Origin: Colwellia sp. RSH04
GTDB taxonomy: Bacteria > Pseudomonadota > Gammaproteobacteria > Enterobacterales > Alteromonadaceae
DNA length: 64,000 nucleotides
Assembly (NCBI RefSeq): GCF_003545765.1
Contig: NZ_QXIO01000006.1
Span: forward strand, 213,869-277,868
Direction: 5' to 3'
Below the pieces are notes generated by a model. That model ran no database searches, was not told the DNA's origin, and saw only the letters and a program-made list of their open reading frames with translations. Of the stretch, positions 39,155 to 48,076 are shown piece by piece; position 1 is the stretch's first letter; every line of letters begins with the position of its first letter. A program made the translations under genes and the position numbers.

Positions 39155-40255
39155 TTAATTTGGTCGATTTTTTCTAAAATAAAGTAAGGTAAGAAAGAAG
39201 ATACTACCCGTTGCTGCCGTTATTACACCCACGGGCAGTTCTTGGTTCTGTAATATAATGCGAGACAAGATATCCACCCATATCATGAATATGCCACCCA
39301 CTAATGCCGTCAGTAAAATGCCATACATTGAACCTTGTGAAATAAAAAAACGAACAATATGAGGGATCATTAAACCGACAAAACCAATACCACCACACAT
39401 TGACACTAAGGTCGCGGTAATTAATGAACTCAGTAGCAACATGATGATACGAAAGCGATTAACGTTGATCCCTAACGTTGTTGCACTTTCATCGCCCAAC
39501 AACATAGCGTTTAACTGGCGTCTATAAGCAAGCATTATGGTGATACATGCGCTGATAACAACCGTAGGAAATAATAAGTTGTCCCACTGTGCCCGAGAAA
39601 AACTGCCTAATGTCCAAAAGAGCACCGCTGTAACCGCTTGCGGATCGGTATGATAAAGCAACAAATTAGTGATAGAGCTAAACAAAAAAGATAACGCGAC
39701 ACCTGCAAGTAGCATGGATTCAACTTGCTGACTTTGCCTGCGCCCGGCAATAAGCATCAACATTACCATAGCTAACAAACTACCAATAAATGCTGCTACT
39801 GGCGCAACACCCGTTAAAACACTGCCTGTAAAGGTAATGAGTATGACTACACCCAAAGAAGCGCCAGAAGAAATACCAAATAGGTAAGGATCAGCTAACG
39901 GATTTCGCGTAACGGTTTGTAAAATTAACCCTGAAATTGCCAGCCCACACCCTGCTAAAAAAGCTAATATCGCTCTTGGCATACGCAGCTCCCAAATAAT
40001 GCGATAAATAAAGCCTAGGTCTTTACCTTCATTAGCAAAAAAGCTCTGCCATACATCAGAAAAGGATATTTCTGCGGCACCGAATGAAAGCGCACAAAAA
40101 AAACTTAAAAGGCCAATAACCAAAGTGACTATGGTGATAATAAAATATCTGAATGTCTTGCTCATCATTGCATTGGCAGCTTCAACACCTAAATTAGATT
40201 GAATTTTCGACGTTGCAACGCCTTGTTGCTTTACTTGGCTATTAGGCATGTTCAT
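39155..40255 (-). CDS. btuC: vitamin B12 ABC transporter permease BtuC
   Basis: FecCD-type inner-membrane permease, 366 residues, about ten helices. Typical segments are RMPRAILAFLAGCGLAISGL, QTVTRNPLADPYLFGISSGAS, LGINVNRFR and GGIGFVGLMIPHIVRFF. The N-terminal extension of about 35 residues before the first helix is longer than usual. It overlaps btuD by 14 nt. FecCD permeases also carry haem and siderophores; the B12 assignment rests on the neighbours and the riboswitch. Confidence 0.92.
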   Translation of the reverse strand: MNMPNSQVKQQGVATSKIQSNLGVEAANAMMSKTFRYFIITIVTLVIGLLSFFCALSFGAAEISFSDVWQSFFANEGKDLGFIYRIIWELRMPRAILAFLAGCGLAISGLILQTVTRNPLADPYLFGISSGASLGVVILITFTGSVLTGVAPVAAFIGSLLAMVMLMLIAGRRQSQQVESMLLAGVALSFLFSSITNLLLYHTDPQAVTAVLFWTLGSFSRAQWDNLLFPTVVISACITIMLAYRRQLNAMLLGDESATTLGINVNRFRIIMLLLSSLITATLVSMCGGIGFVGLMIPHIVRFFISQGSMYGILLTALVGGIFMIWVDILSRIILQNQELPVGVITAATGSIFFLTLLYFRKNRPN

Positions 40256-41075
40256 TACCTAAATTAACGTTGTCTTGAATATAGCCATAATAATATGAAA
40301 TATGTGGCACATTATGTTGAGGATGTTGATCAACATGAGCACAAACACCAAATACATCAGATAACATTGTTGTGGTAATAACCTGCTGTGGTGTACCTTC
40401 AGCAACTAACTTCCCTTGATTCAACACCAATAAATTATCGCACATAGCGCTGGCAAGATTTAAATCGTGAAAAGAGGCAATAACCGTAATTCCTAGCGAT
40501 TTGACTAATTCCATAATTTGAATCTGATAGCGCACATCTAAGTGACTTGTTGGCTCATCCATCAAAAGCAGTTTGGGCGATTGAACAATGGCACGCGCAA
40601 TGAGTGCCCGCTGCTTTTCTCCACCTGATAAGTGCTCAAAGCTTTGCTGTACCTTATGAGTTAACCCCACCTGTGAGATAGCTTGAGCAATTTTCTCATC
40701 ATCAGTTTTATTAGCTCTTGAGAACAAGCCCTTATGTGGAATTAACCCTAAAGCAACGACGTCATAAACGGTTAAATTAAAGTGCGACGGTGCTTCTTGC
40801 AGTACTACGGCAACATTTTTAGCATAATCATTAGCATCTAACTGCCAAATATCTTGATACTCAAAGCACACAACACCTTGTTCAGGTTTAACAAAACGAT
40901 ATAAACACCGCAGTAAACTTGATTTACCCGCACCATTTGGTCCTAATATGCCAGTGAAACTGCCTTGATTAACAGCAAAATTAATATCATCCAGGATCAC
41001 ATTTCCGTCAGTGCACCATCTAAGGTGTTCTGTTGTTAATAATGATGCTTTTGCTGTATTTGACGCTATGCTCAC
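40242..41075 (-). CDS. btuD: vitamin B12 ABC transporter ATP-binding protein BtuD
   Basis: 277-residue ATPase with Walker A GPNGAGKSSLL, Q-loop VVLQEAP, signature LSGGEKQRALIARAI, Walker B LLLMDEPTSHLD and switch His in SFHDLN. First gene after the second cobalamin riboswitch, so expression of the btuDC-cobTSUQ-btuF operon should fall when cobalamin is plentiful (inference from the riboswitch class). The C-terminal extension of about 30 residues is poorly defined. Confidence 0.92.
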   Translation of the reverse strand: MSIASNTAKASLLTTEHLRWCTDGNVILDDINFAVNQGSFTGILGPNGAGKSSLLRCLYRFVKPEQGVVCFEYQDIWQLDANDYAKNVAVVLQEAPSHFNLTVYDVVALGLIPHKGLFSRANKTDDEKIAQAISQVGLTHKVQQSFEHLSGGEKQRALIARAIVQSPKLLLMDEPTSHLDVRYQIQIMELVKSLGITVIASFHDLNLASAMCDNLLVLNQGKLVAEGTPQQVITTTMLSDVFGVCAHVDQHPQHNVPHISYYYGYIQDNVNLGNEHA

Positions 41076-41164
41076 TGTGTAATCGCTTTTTAACTAAAGC
41101 GGTTTAAAACAACGCATAACTGAAGATTTGCTACTAAATTTATTTAACAGCAAACTAGAGAATA

Positions 41165-41345
41165 TACAGAGTTCGAGTAACCCGCTCGAATGAATATTGT
41201 AGATTAATTGATAATGGGTATCCTGACTTGTCAGCTAACAGGCTTAAAACACTGTTATAGCTAATGACTTACAGTTGCGGGCACAGTTGTGGACTCTCAC
41301 CACATTCCCAAATATTACGCCTTAGCGCAATAACATTAAAAATTA
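41165..41345 (-). promoter_or_regulatory. cobalamin riboswitch upstream of btuD-btuC-cobTSUQ-btuF
   Basis: The minus strand contains TTGGGAATGTGGTGAGAGTCC, core CTGTGCCCGCAACTGTAAG and B12 box AAGTCAGGATACC (41217-41231), a near-consensus cobalamin riboswitch. A TTCGAG / CTCGAA hairpin (41172-41190) follows about 25 nt later, with no T-run, so it may act on translation. It lies downstream of cobC (same strand) in the gap before btuD. Confidence 0.95.
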
Positions 41346-41431
41346 AAAGATTCTTTATAGGCGGAATTATCAACTGCTGAGTATAAATAGCAAGTGTTAT
41401 TTAGCCCTTTAGCCAGTTAAAACGCTCTAAC

Positions 41432-42073
41432 TTATAACATCAGCTTGGTCCAAACTTTAGCTTGTTCATCACGAAATATAGAGACCTTAACTAAGCCTGC
41501 ATACGGTACTTCAATAGACGACATATGAACGGTACCCTGAATAGGCAATTGAAGTACTCTGGCGATTATATGTTTAATAACGCCAGCATGGGTAAATACC
41601 AACGTATTTTGCATAGCTTCGTCATCACAAAATGCTTGCCACCAGCGATCAACACGCTCCGTGAACTCTTGTATTGTTTCACCATTGGGTGCGTGGTTTT
41701 TCCAAGGGTCTTGCCAAAAATCACCAATGGTACAACTCACTGATGACTCGGTCATATCCCACAGGGCTTGGTAGCTTTTACCGTCCCAATCACCAAAGTT
41801 CATTTCTTGTAAGTTATCTTCAACATCTAAGGATAAACCTTGCTGCTGCGCATAATGGTATGCACTGTCTTTGCAACGCTTTAATGGTGAACTAATACAT
41901 CGGTTTACATCACTTATACCATTGATCGCTTGCGATACTTGTTGAGCACCATGCTTTGATAAGGACACATCAGTTTTACCCGCTAAAATTCCTGGGGTAG
42001 CTATTTCCCCATGACGCAACAAGTAAAGAGTAAACTCTCCTACATACTGCTGTTTTTTCTGTTGTTTATCCAT
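41432..42073 (-). CDS. cobC: alpha-ribazole phosphatase (histidine phosphatase family)
   Basis: Removes the 5'-phosphate in nucleotide-loop assembly. 213 residues with RHGE (R20-E23) in LYLLRHGEIATPGILAGKTD, then SPLKRCKDSA, an N-F-G-D-W-D-G-K stretch (catalytic Glu region) and FTHAGVIKHIIARVL with the second His. The R-H-G-x8-10-G-x-x-D spacing is typical of CobC. It precedes the riboswitch and btuD on the same strand but has its own upstream region. Confidence 0.87.
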   Translation of the reverse strand: MDKQQKKQQYVGEFTLYLLRHGEIATPGILAGKTDVSLSKHGAQQVSQAINGISDVNRCISSPLKRCKDSAYHYAQQQGLSLDVEDNLQEMNFGDWDGKSYQALWDMTESSVSCTIGDFWQDPWKNHAPNGETIQEFTERVDRWWQAFCDDEAMQNTLVFTHAGVIKHIIARVLQLPIQGTVHMSSIEVPYAGLVKVSIFRDEQAKVWTKLML

Positions 42074-42182
42074 GATGCAATTTATACCTGTAAAAATAAA
42101 AACGGCTAATAATATAATGTCAGTAAATACAATGTTATTATTTTGAAATCAATAAATTTATTCATCGCTAAAGGAAGGCATA

Positions 42183-43364
42183 ATGTCAAAAAGTGCTCAC
42201 TCTATTTTGATATTCATCGCAGTTTCTTTGTTGTCAGCTTGCCAACAAGAAAAAGTAGTCCCTATTCCGCCAGAAGTTATCGTAAAAGAAGTAAATAAAG
42301 ATACAGTTCCTATTTATGGCAGCTATATTGGCGTAACTCAGGCATCTCTTGATGTTGAGGTGAGAGCGAGAATTACTGGTTATGTTGAGAAGGTAGAATT
42401 TGTTGAAGGTAGTTGGGTGGAAGCTGGGCAACTACTCTACTTAATTGATGATAAACCTTATATCGCAAAACGAAAACAAGTTTTAGCACAACTAGAAAAA
42501 GATAAAGCGGCATATGATAAAGCAAAACGCGATGTAACTCGCTTAAAGCCTTTATATGAGCAAGATGCTGCCAGTCAACTTGATTATGACACCGCATTAT
42601 CGACTCAAGAGCAAGCCAGAGCCTCTGTGATGTCGTCTCAAGCTAATTTAGATGAAGTAGATTTAGAGTTAAGTTACACCAAAATTAAAGCTCCAATTAG
42701 TGGAATGATTGGTGGCTCTCAAGCCGATATTGGCGCGCTAGTAGGTAGCGGTGGTATATCGCTACTCACCACAGTCCAACAAATTGATCCTATTTACGTA
42801 ACATTTAATATGTCTTCATTAGATTATTTAAATGCCCGACGCAGAATGAATACTCTTTTAGAAAAAAGAAAAGCAGAAGAACAAGGCAAGACCCTTGGAG
42901 GCTTTGTTCGTATAACCTTGCCAGACGACAGTGAATACAAATATCGAGGCGATGTAAGTTTTACTGACCCTAAAGTTAACCCCAAAACAGGAACCTTTAA
43001 AGTTAGAGCGGTACTGCCAAACCCTGATAGTGAGCTTTTACCCGGTCAGTATACCAGTGCTCGCATTCGTTTAAGTGAATTTAACGATGCCGTAGTGATT
43101 GATGAAGAGGCAGTGCGAGTTGAACAAGGTGGTTTATATGTTTTGGTAGTGATGCCTGACAATACGGTTGAATACCGCTTTGTGATGGTAAAACACTATG
43201 GCGAACAAGGTCTTGTGATAGATTCAGGCTTGAATGAAGGTGAACGCATTATAATTGAAGGTCAGCATAGAGCACGACACGGTCAACTAGTTAAGCCATT
43301 ATCCGAAGCTGAATTTAAAGAGATGCAAACTAAGCAGAACGCTAAAAACGTTGAAGGTGAGTAA
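42183..43364 (+). CDS. RND efflux periplasmic adaptor (lipoprotein)
   Basis: Membrane fusion protein linking the RND pump to the outer-membrane channel. 393 residues. Lipobox SLLSAC at about residues 15-20 (lipidated Cys), beta-barrel/lipoyl and alpha-hairpin region (VEVRARITGYVEKVEFVEGS, KDKAAYDKAKRDVTRLKPLY), then GQYTSARIRL near the C-terminus. Strong AAAGGAAGG site before the ATG. First gene of a three-gene operon, closest in layout to MexE-type pumps. The exported compound cannot be read from the sequence. Confidence 0.93.
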   Translation: MSKSAHSILIFIAVSLLSACQQEKVVPIPPEVIVKEVNKDTVPIYGSYIGVTQASLDVEVRARITGYVEKVEFVEGSWVEAGQLLYLIDDKPYIAKRKQVLAQLEKDKAAYDKAKRDVTRLKPLYEQDAASQLDYDTALSTQEQARASVMSSQANLDEVDLELSYTKIKAPISGMIGGSQADIGALVGSGGISLLTTVQQIDPIYVTFNMSSLDYLNARRRMNTLLEKRKAEEQGKTLGGFVRITLPDDSEYKYRGDVSFTDPKVNPKTGTFKVRAVLPNPDSELLPGQYTSARIRLSEFNDAVVIDEEAVRVEQGGLYVLVVMPDNTVEYRFVMVKHYGEQGLVIDSGLNEGERIIIEGQHRARHGQLVKPLSEAEFKEMQTKQNAKNVEGE

Positions 43365-43366
43365 TT

Positions 43367-46300
43367 ATGTTTTCTCACTTTTTCATAAAAAGACCCATTT
43401 TTGCGAGTGTTATCTCGATAATCATTGTACTTACTGGCATTGTATCTTTACTGGGCTTACCCATAGATCAATATCCTAATATTACTCCGCCGCAAGTTAA
43501 AGTATCTACCTCTTTCTCAGGAGCAACCGCCAGTGTCGCTTCTGAATCAGTAGGTGTACCACTGGAACAAGAGTTAAACGGCACACCAAAAATGTTGTAC
43601 ATGGAGTCCAAGTCAACTAACTCTGGCAGCACCAGTATTACGGTCACGTTTGAAGTAGGAACAGATGCCGATTTAGCCGCTGTTGATGTACAAAATACTG
43701 CCAGTCAAGCAGGCTCAGACTTACCCGTTGACGTACAACAAAATGGCGTAACGGTTTCAACAGAAAGCTCAGTAGAACTACTTAAAATAGCACTCACCTC
43801 AGAAGACACTAAATACAATGATATTTATTTGAGTAACTATGCCTCAATTAATATTCAAGCCGCATTAAAGCGCATACCCGGTGTTGGTCGTGTAAGAAAT
43901 ACAGGTTCACGTAGTTATTCTATGCGTATTTGGATTAGACCTGATCGTATGGCAGGTTATGGCCTTACCGTGACCGATGTGAGCAACGCTATAAAGGAAC
44001 AAAATAAAGAAGCTGCCGCCGGTACTATTGGTGCACAACCCATGAACGAAGAGATCAAACTTAACTTCCCCATTAATGCGCAAGGTCGTTTTAACAAAGT
44101 TGAAGATTTTAAGAATATTATGGTGAAAGTTGACCCTGACGGATCAATTATACGCTTACGTGATATTGCAAATATTGAGCTGGGTTCTTCTGCTTACACA
44201 CTACAGTCTGGTCTTAATGGTCAACCTGCAACTATTTTGCAAGTCTACATGTTACCAGGTTCAAATGCCCTTGAAGTGACCAAAAGAGTTAAAGCTGAAA
44301 TGGCCACTTTAGCTAAAGCATTCCCTCAAGGAATAAATTGGGTAAGCTTTTATGATGCCTCTGAATTTATAGAGCTTTCAATAAACGAGGTAAAAAACAC
44401 CTTATTTCAAGCACTACTTTTAGTAATATTGGTTGTGTATTTGTTTTTACAGAATTGGCGAACTACCTTAATTCCAGCATTAGCTGTGCCCGTTTCTATC
44501 ATTGGTACTTTTGTCGCACTAGCAGCCTTTGGGCTGACCATCAACACCATTAGTTTATTAGCTTTGGTGCTCGCTATTGGTATTGTGGTTGATGACGCTA
44601 TTGTTGTGGTTGAAAGTGTCGAGCGTATTATACAAGAACAGAAAATTTCTGTTTTTCTTGCTACTAAACAAGCGATGTCAGAGCTGTCAGGTGCATTAGT
44701 CGCAACCTCGCTGGTACTTGCGGCGGTATTTGTTCCAGTCTCTTTCCTCGCGGGTATTACAGGAATAATGTATCGAGAATTTGCTATCGCTATTACTGTA
44801 GCCGTTTTAATTTCAACCATTGTGGCTTTGACCTTAAGTCCTGCACTTTGCGTTTTATTTTTAAAAGAAAACCAGCAAAGTGGCAGTAATCGATTTTTCG
44901 ATGCCTTTAATCGCTGGATAGATAATCTCGCTAAAAAATATACCGCTATAGTGAAATTAACCTGCTTTAATGCTAAACGGAGTTATATGGCTATTGCCGT
45001 TGCGTTCATTGGCTTCTGGTTAATTTTTTCAAACTTACCTACTGGCTTTATCCCTCAAGAAGATCAGGGACGTTTTTTTGTAGATATCACGCTGCCTGAT
45101 GCAGCGACCGTTACTCGTACTAACAAAGTCATTCAAGAAGCTGAAAAGCATATATTAGCCCACGATGCCATCGCTTATTCTTTCTCTCTTGCTGGTGAAA
45201 ATAGACGCGCAGGTAGTAGTCAAGCTAATGGGCAACTTGAAGTCATCTTGAAGCCTTGGTCATATCGCGCTGATAAAGACTATAACGTTGAGCAAGTAAT
45301 GAATGAGCTTAAACCTGTGTTAGAAGCTATTCCTACCGCTCAATTTAATGTTTATCAACCTTCTGCGGTTTCTGGAGTAGGCAGTGGTTCAGGGGTTGAA
45401 ATGGCATTACAAGATCGCAGTGGTTCAAACTTTGATGGATTAATGGAAACATTAAACCTTGTCTTAGACGAGTTAAACAAACAGCCAGAAATAGCTAAAG
45501 CTTCAAGCCCTGTACAAGCGCAAGTACCACAACTTTTCTTAGAAGTTGATAGAGAAAAAGCCATGGCATTAGAAGTACCTATTGCTGATGTATATAGCAC
45601 CATGCAAGTATTAACAGGCTCATCTACTATCAATGACTTCAATTTATTTGGTCGAGTATATCGAGTAAAAATGCAAGCTGATGAGCAATTTAGGGCAAGA
45701 CCAAGTGATTTAAATAATTTTTATGTAAGAAGTGGCAATGGCGCGATGGTTCCCTTGAATGTACTAGCTAAAATTAGTTTAACCACGGGGCCATCTGCGA
45801 TAAATCGTTATAATTTATTTTCTAGCGCAAACATAAATGTATCGCCTGCAGAGGGCTATTCAAGTGGCGATGCAATCAGCGCTATTGAACGAGTGACTGA
45901 CGAATTACTCCCTCAAGGTATGGGATACGAGTGGACAGGTTTAACCTATCAAGAAATAAAATCTGCTGGTCAAATGAATACCGCATTATTACTCGCTATT
46001 ATATTCGTGTTTTTATTTTTAGCGGCGTTATACGAAAGTTGGACATTACCATTAGCGGTATTACTAATTTCACCTATTGCTATGTTAGGCGCGAGCGTAA
46101 CCGTATGGTTAGCTGGTATTGAAAATAATTTATTCTTCCAAGTTGCTTTCATCTCATTAATTGGCTTAGCAGCAAAAAACTCTATTCTTATTGTTGAAGT
46201 AGCAAATCAATTGTACCGTGATGGCTTATCTGCCCAACAAGCTGCGTTTAAAGCCGCCAGCTTAAGGTTTAGACCTATAATGATGACTGCCGCTTCATTC

Positions 46301-46486
46301 ATTTTAGGGGTACTACCCCTTATTCTCGCTGTAGGGCCTGGCTCTGTAAGTAGACAGTCTATCTCATACCCTATTCTAGGAGGCATGATATTAGCGAGTA
46401 CGATTGGCATTATTTTAGTTCCTCTTTTCTTTATTACTGTTGCACGTTATATGAAGGTTGAGCCTAAAGGAGAGGTAAATGAATAA
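43367..46486 (+). CDS. RND multidrug efflux pump (HAE-1 family)
   Basis: 1,039-residue inner-membrane proton-driven trimeric pump. It starts MFSHFFIKRPIFASVISI, with two large periplasmic porter/docking halves and twelve helices. The proton-relay aspartates are in AIGIVVDDAIVVVE (TM4). Family blocks: GFIPQEDQGRFFV and GLAAKNSILIVE. 2 nt after the adaptor gene, and it overlaps the channel gene by 8 nt. No regulator gene flanks it, so control is probably from elsewhere. Confidence 0.96.
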   Translation: MFSHFFIKRPIFASVISIIIVLTGIVSLLGLPIDQYPNITPPQVKVSTSFSGATASVASESVGVPLEQELNGTPKMLYMESKSTNSGSTSITVTFEVGTDADLAAVDVQNTASQAGSDLPVDVQQNGVTVSTESSVELLKIALTSEDTKYNDIYLSNYASINIQAALKRIPGVGRVRNTGSRSYSMRIWIRPDRMAGYGLTVTDVSNAIKEQNKEAAAGTIGAQPMNEEIKLNFPINAQGRFNKVEDFKNIMVKVDPDGSIIRLRDIANIELGSSAYTLQSGLNGQPATILQVYMLPGSNALEVTKRVKAEMATLAKAFPQGINWVSFYDASEFIELSINEVKNTLFQALLLVILVVYLFLQNWRTTLIPALAVPVSIIGTFVALAAFGLTINTISLLALVLAIGIVVDDAIVVVESVERIIQEQKISVFLATKQAMSELSGALVATSLVLAAVFVPVSFLAGITGIMYREFAIAITVAVLISTIVALTLSPALCVLFLKENQQSGSNRFFDAFNRWIDNLAKKYTAIVKLTCFNAKRSYMAIAVAFIGFWLIFSNLPTGFIPQEDQGRFFVDITLPDAATVTRTNKVIQEAEKHILAHDAIAYSFSLAGENRRAGSSQANGQLEVILKPWSYRADKDYNVEQVMNELKPVLEAIPTAQFNVYQPSAVSGVGSGSGVEMALQDRSGSNFDGLMETLNLVLDELNKQPEIAKASSPVQAQVPQLFLEVDREKAMALEVPIADVYSTMQVLTGSSTINDFNLFGRVYRVKMQADEQFRARPSDLNNFYVRSGNGAMVPLNVLAKISLTTGPSAINRYNLFSSANINVSPAEGYSSGDAISAIERVTDELLPQGMGYEWTGLTYQEIKSAGQMNTALLLAIIFVFLFLAALYESWTLPLAVLLISPIAMLGASVTVWLAGIENNLFFQVAFISLIGLAAKNSILIVEVANQLYRDGLSAQQAAFKAASLRFRPIMMTAASFILGVLPLILAVGPGSVSRQSISYPILGGMILASTIGIILVPLFFITVARYMKVEPKGEVNE

Positions 46487-47846
46487 GCAGTGTACTATTG
46501 CAGCACTCTCATTATTAATAAGTGCATGTACTCTAGGGCCTAACTTTGAAAAGCCAACGCTATCAATACAAGATAAATTCCAAGGTGCGGAAAACTATAA
46601 AACCGATGACAGTAGTGCGTTTATTCAGTGGCAACAAGCTTATCAAGATCCTGAGTTACAAAGATTAATCAAAAAAGCGTTGGCACAAAACTATGATTTA
46701 GCCATCGCTATCTCACGTATTAAAGAAGCCAGAGCATTAGCGAATGTTGCTGATGCAGCTTTCTATCCCTCTATTGGTGTATTCGCTGAAAGTGAACGAG
46801 CCTCTGAAGGCAGCGCTAGTGAATATGATGATAATCACCAATTAAAAGGAGAGCTCTCTTGGGATCTTGACTTATTTGGCTATAACAGGCGTGCAAGTGA
46901 AGCTGCGTGGGCTAATTTAGCTGGATTAGGGCAAGCAAGAAATGTAGTTGAAATAAACTTAATCGCTGATGTTGCCAGTACCTATTTTGCGCTTAAAGAC
47001 CTAGAAGAAAAAATTCAACTAAGTCAAAGTACGATAACCTTAAGGGAGCGTGCATTACATATTGCCCAATTACGAAAAACAAATGGTATGGTTTCAGGAC
47101 TTGATGTTAGGCAAGCCGAAGTTGAATTAGAGTCGGCAAAAGTAACAATCCCAAAATTAGAGCTGCAGCGATTAGAAACCATTAACCGCTTGAAGTTACT
47201 GATTGCTGATGAGCAAACGACAATAGCAACGAGTATTGATTTAACAGAACAAACTTTACCTGTAACTATACCTGTTGGTATTCCTTCACAGGTATTAAAA
47301 CGCCGCCCCGATGTTTTGCAAGTAGAAGCAGAGTTACATGCGGCAACGGCAGAAGTTGGGATGGCTACCGCTAACTTATTTCCTAAGATAACACTAACGA
47401 GCGAATTCGGTTTTGAAAGTAGTCAACTGTCTGGCTTGTTATCTGGTGACAGCACTTATTGGGAACTCGTTGGTGGAATAACCCAGCCTTTATTCAATGC
47501 AGGTAAATTACAAAACAGCCTCACTGCTGCTGAAGAACGTGCTTATCAGGCAAGCCTAGCGTATCAAAAAGTTGTAATGAACGCCTTTCTTGAGGTCAGT
47601 AATGAGTTAATGGCGTTCAAATCAAGCGAAACTATTTATTTATCACAAGAAAGGTTACTTATCTCATCAAAAGAGTATGAAAGATTAGCGCGTTTGCGTT
47701 ATAGAAACGGGGTTGCCAGTGCATTAGATCTTATGGATGCTCAAAGAAAACTGTTTGATGCACAACTCTCTTTTAGCTCAGCTAAAAAAGATCGTCTCGT
47801 GACTTTTGTTAACCTTTATCGTGCACTTGGCGGTGGCTGGGGATAA
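46479..47846 (+). CDS. outer-membrane efflux channel (NodT/TolC-like lipoprotein)
   Basis: 455-residue outer-membrane factor of the RND pump. Lipobox LLISAC (about residues 12-17), then LGPNFEKP, two repeated OEP domains with long helices, and blocks FDAQLSFSSAKKDRL and NLYRALGGGW at the C-terminus, typical of the NodT family. The first codon overlaps the pump gene. Together with the adaptor and pump it gives a complete tripartite system. Confidence 0.94.
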   Translation: MNKQCTIAALSLLISACTLGPNFEKPTLSIQDKFQGAENYKTDDSSAFIQWQQAYQDPELQRLIKKALAQNYDLAIAISRIKEARALANVADAAFYPSIGVFAESERASEGSASEYDDNHQLKGELSWDLDLFGYNRRASEAAWANLAGLGQARNVVEINLIADVASTYFALKDLEEKIQLSQSTITLRERALHIAQLRKTNGMVSGLDVRQAEVELESAKVTIPKLELQRLETINRLKLLIADEQTTIATSIDLTEQTLPVTIPVGIPSQVLKRRPDVLQVEAELHAATAEVGMATANLFPKITLTSEFGFESSQLSGLLSGDSTYWELVGGITQPLFNAGKLQNSLTAAEERAYQASLAYQKVVMNAFLEVSNELMAFKSSETIYLSQERLLISSKEYERLARLRYRNGVASALDLMDAQRKLFDAQLSFSSAKKDRLVTFVNLYRALGGGWG

Positions 47847-47878
47847 TTAAAATATTTTTAAATCGGTAGCAGTATCGT

Positions 47879-48075
47879 TAACCTCAGCTCGGGTTAAGAG
47901 ATAAGTTAATCGTTTGAAATTGTTAGACTTGTGGTTTTAGCAACTCACTAGCTTGATAGTTTTTTTCATTCAAGGCAAATTCATTAAGATTAGTTATTCT
48001 ATTGTTTATGAATTTAACACAGAAGTAAGGAAAAATAGCTGCTAGGAAGCTATTTATTATCCCGAGTTGAGGTTA
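47879..48075. repeat. 15-bp terminal inverted repeat flanking a non-coding 197-bp segment
   Basis: TAACCTCAGCTCGGG (47879-47893) and CCCGAGTTGAGGTTA (48061-48075) are inverted copies with a single mismatch. The enclosed ~167 bp hold no ORF, and the right end touches the stop of the diguanylate cyclase gene. It looks like a MITE or degenerate insertion element; no target duplication was established. Confidence 0.5.
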
Positions 48076-48076
48076 G

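Noticed and set aside
44407..44820. Antisense reading frames inside the RND pump gene
   Set aside because: Shadows of the pump's hydrophobic codons; no start signals and no family resemblance.
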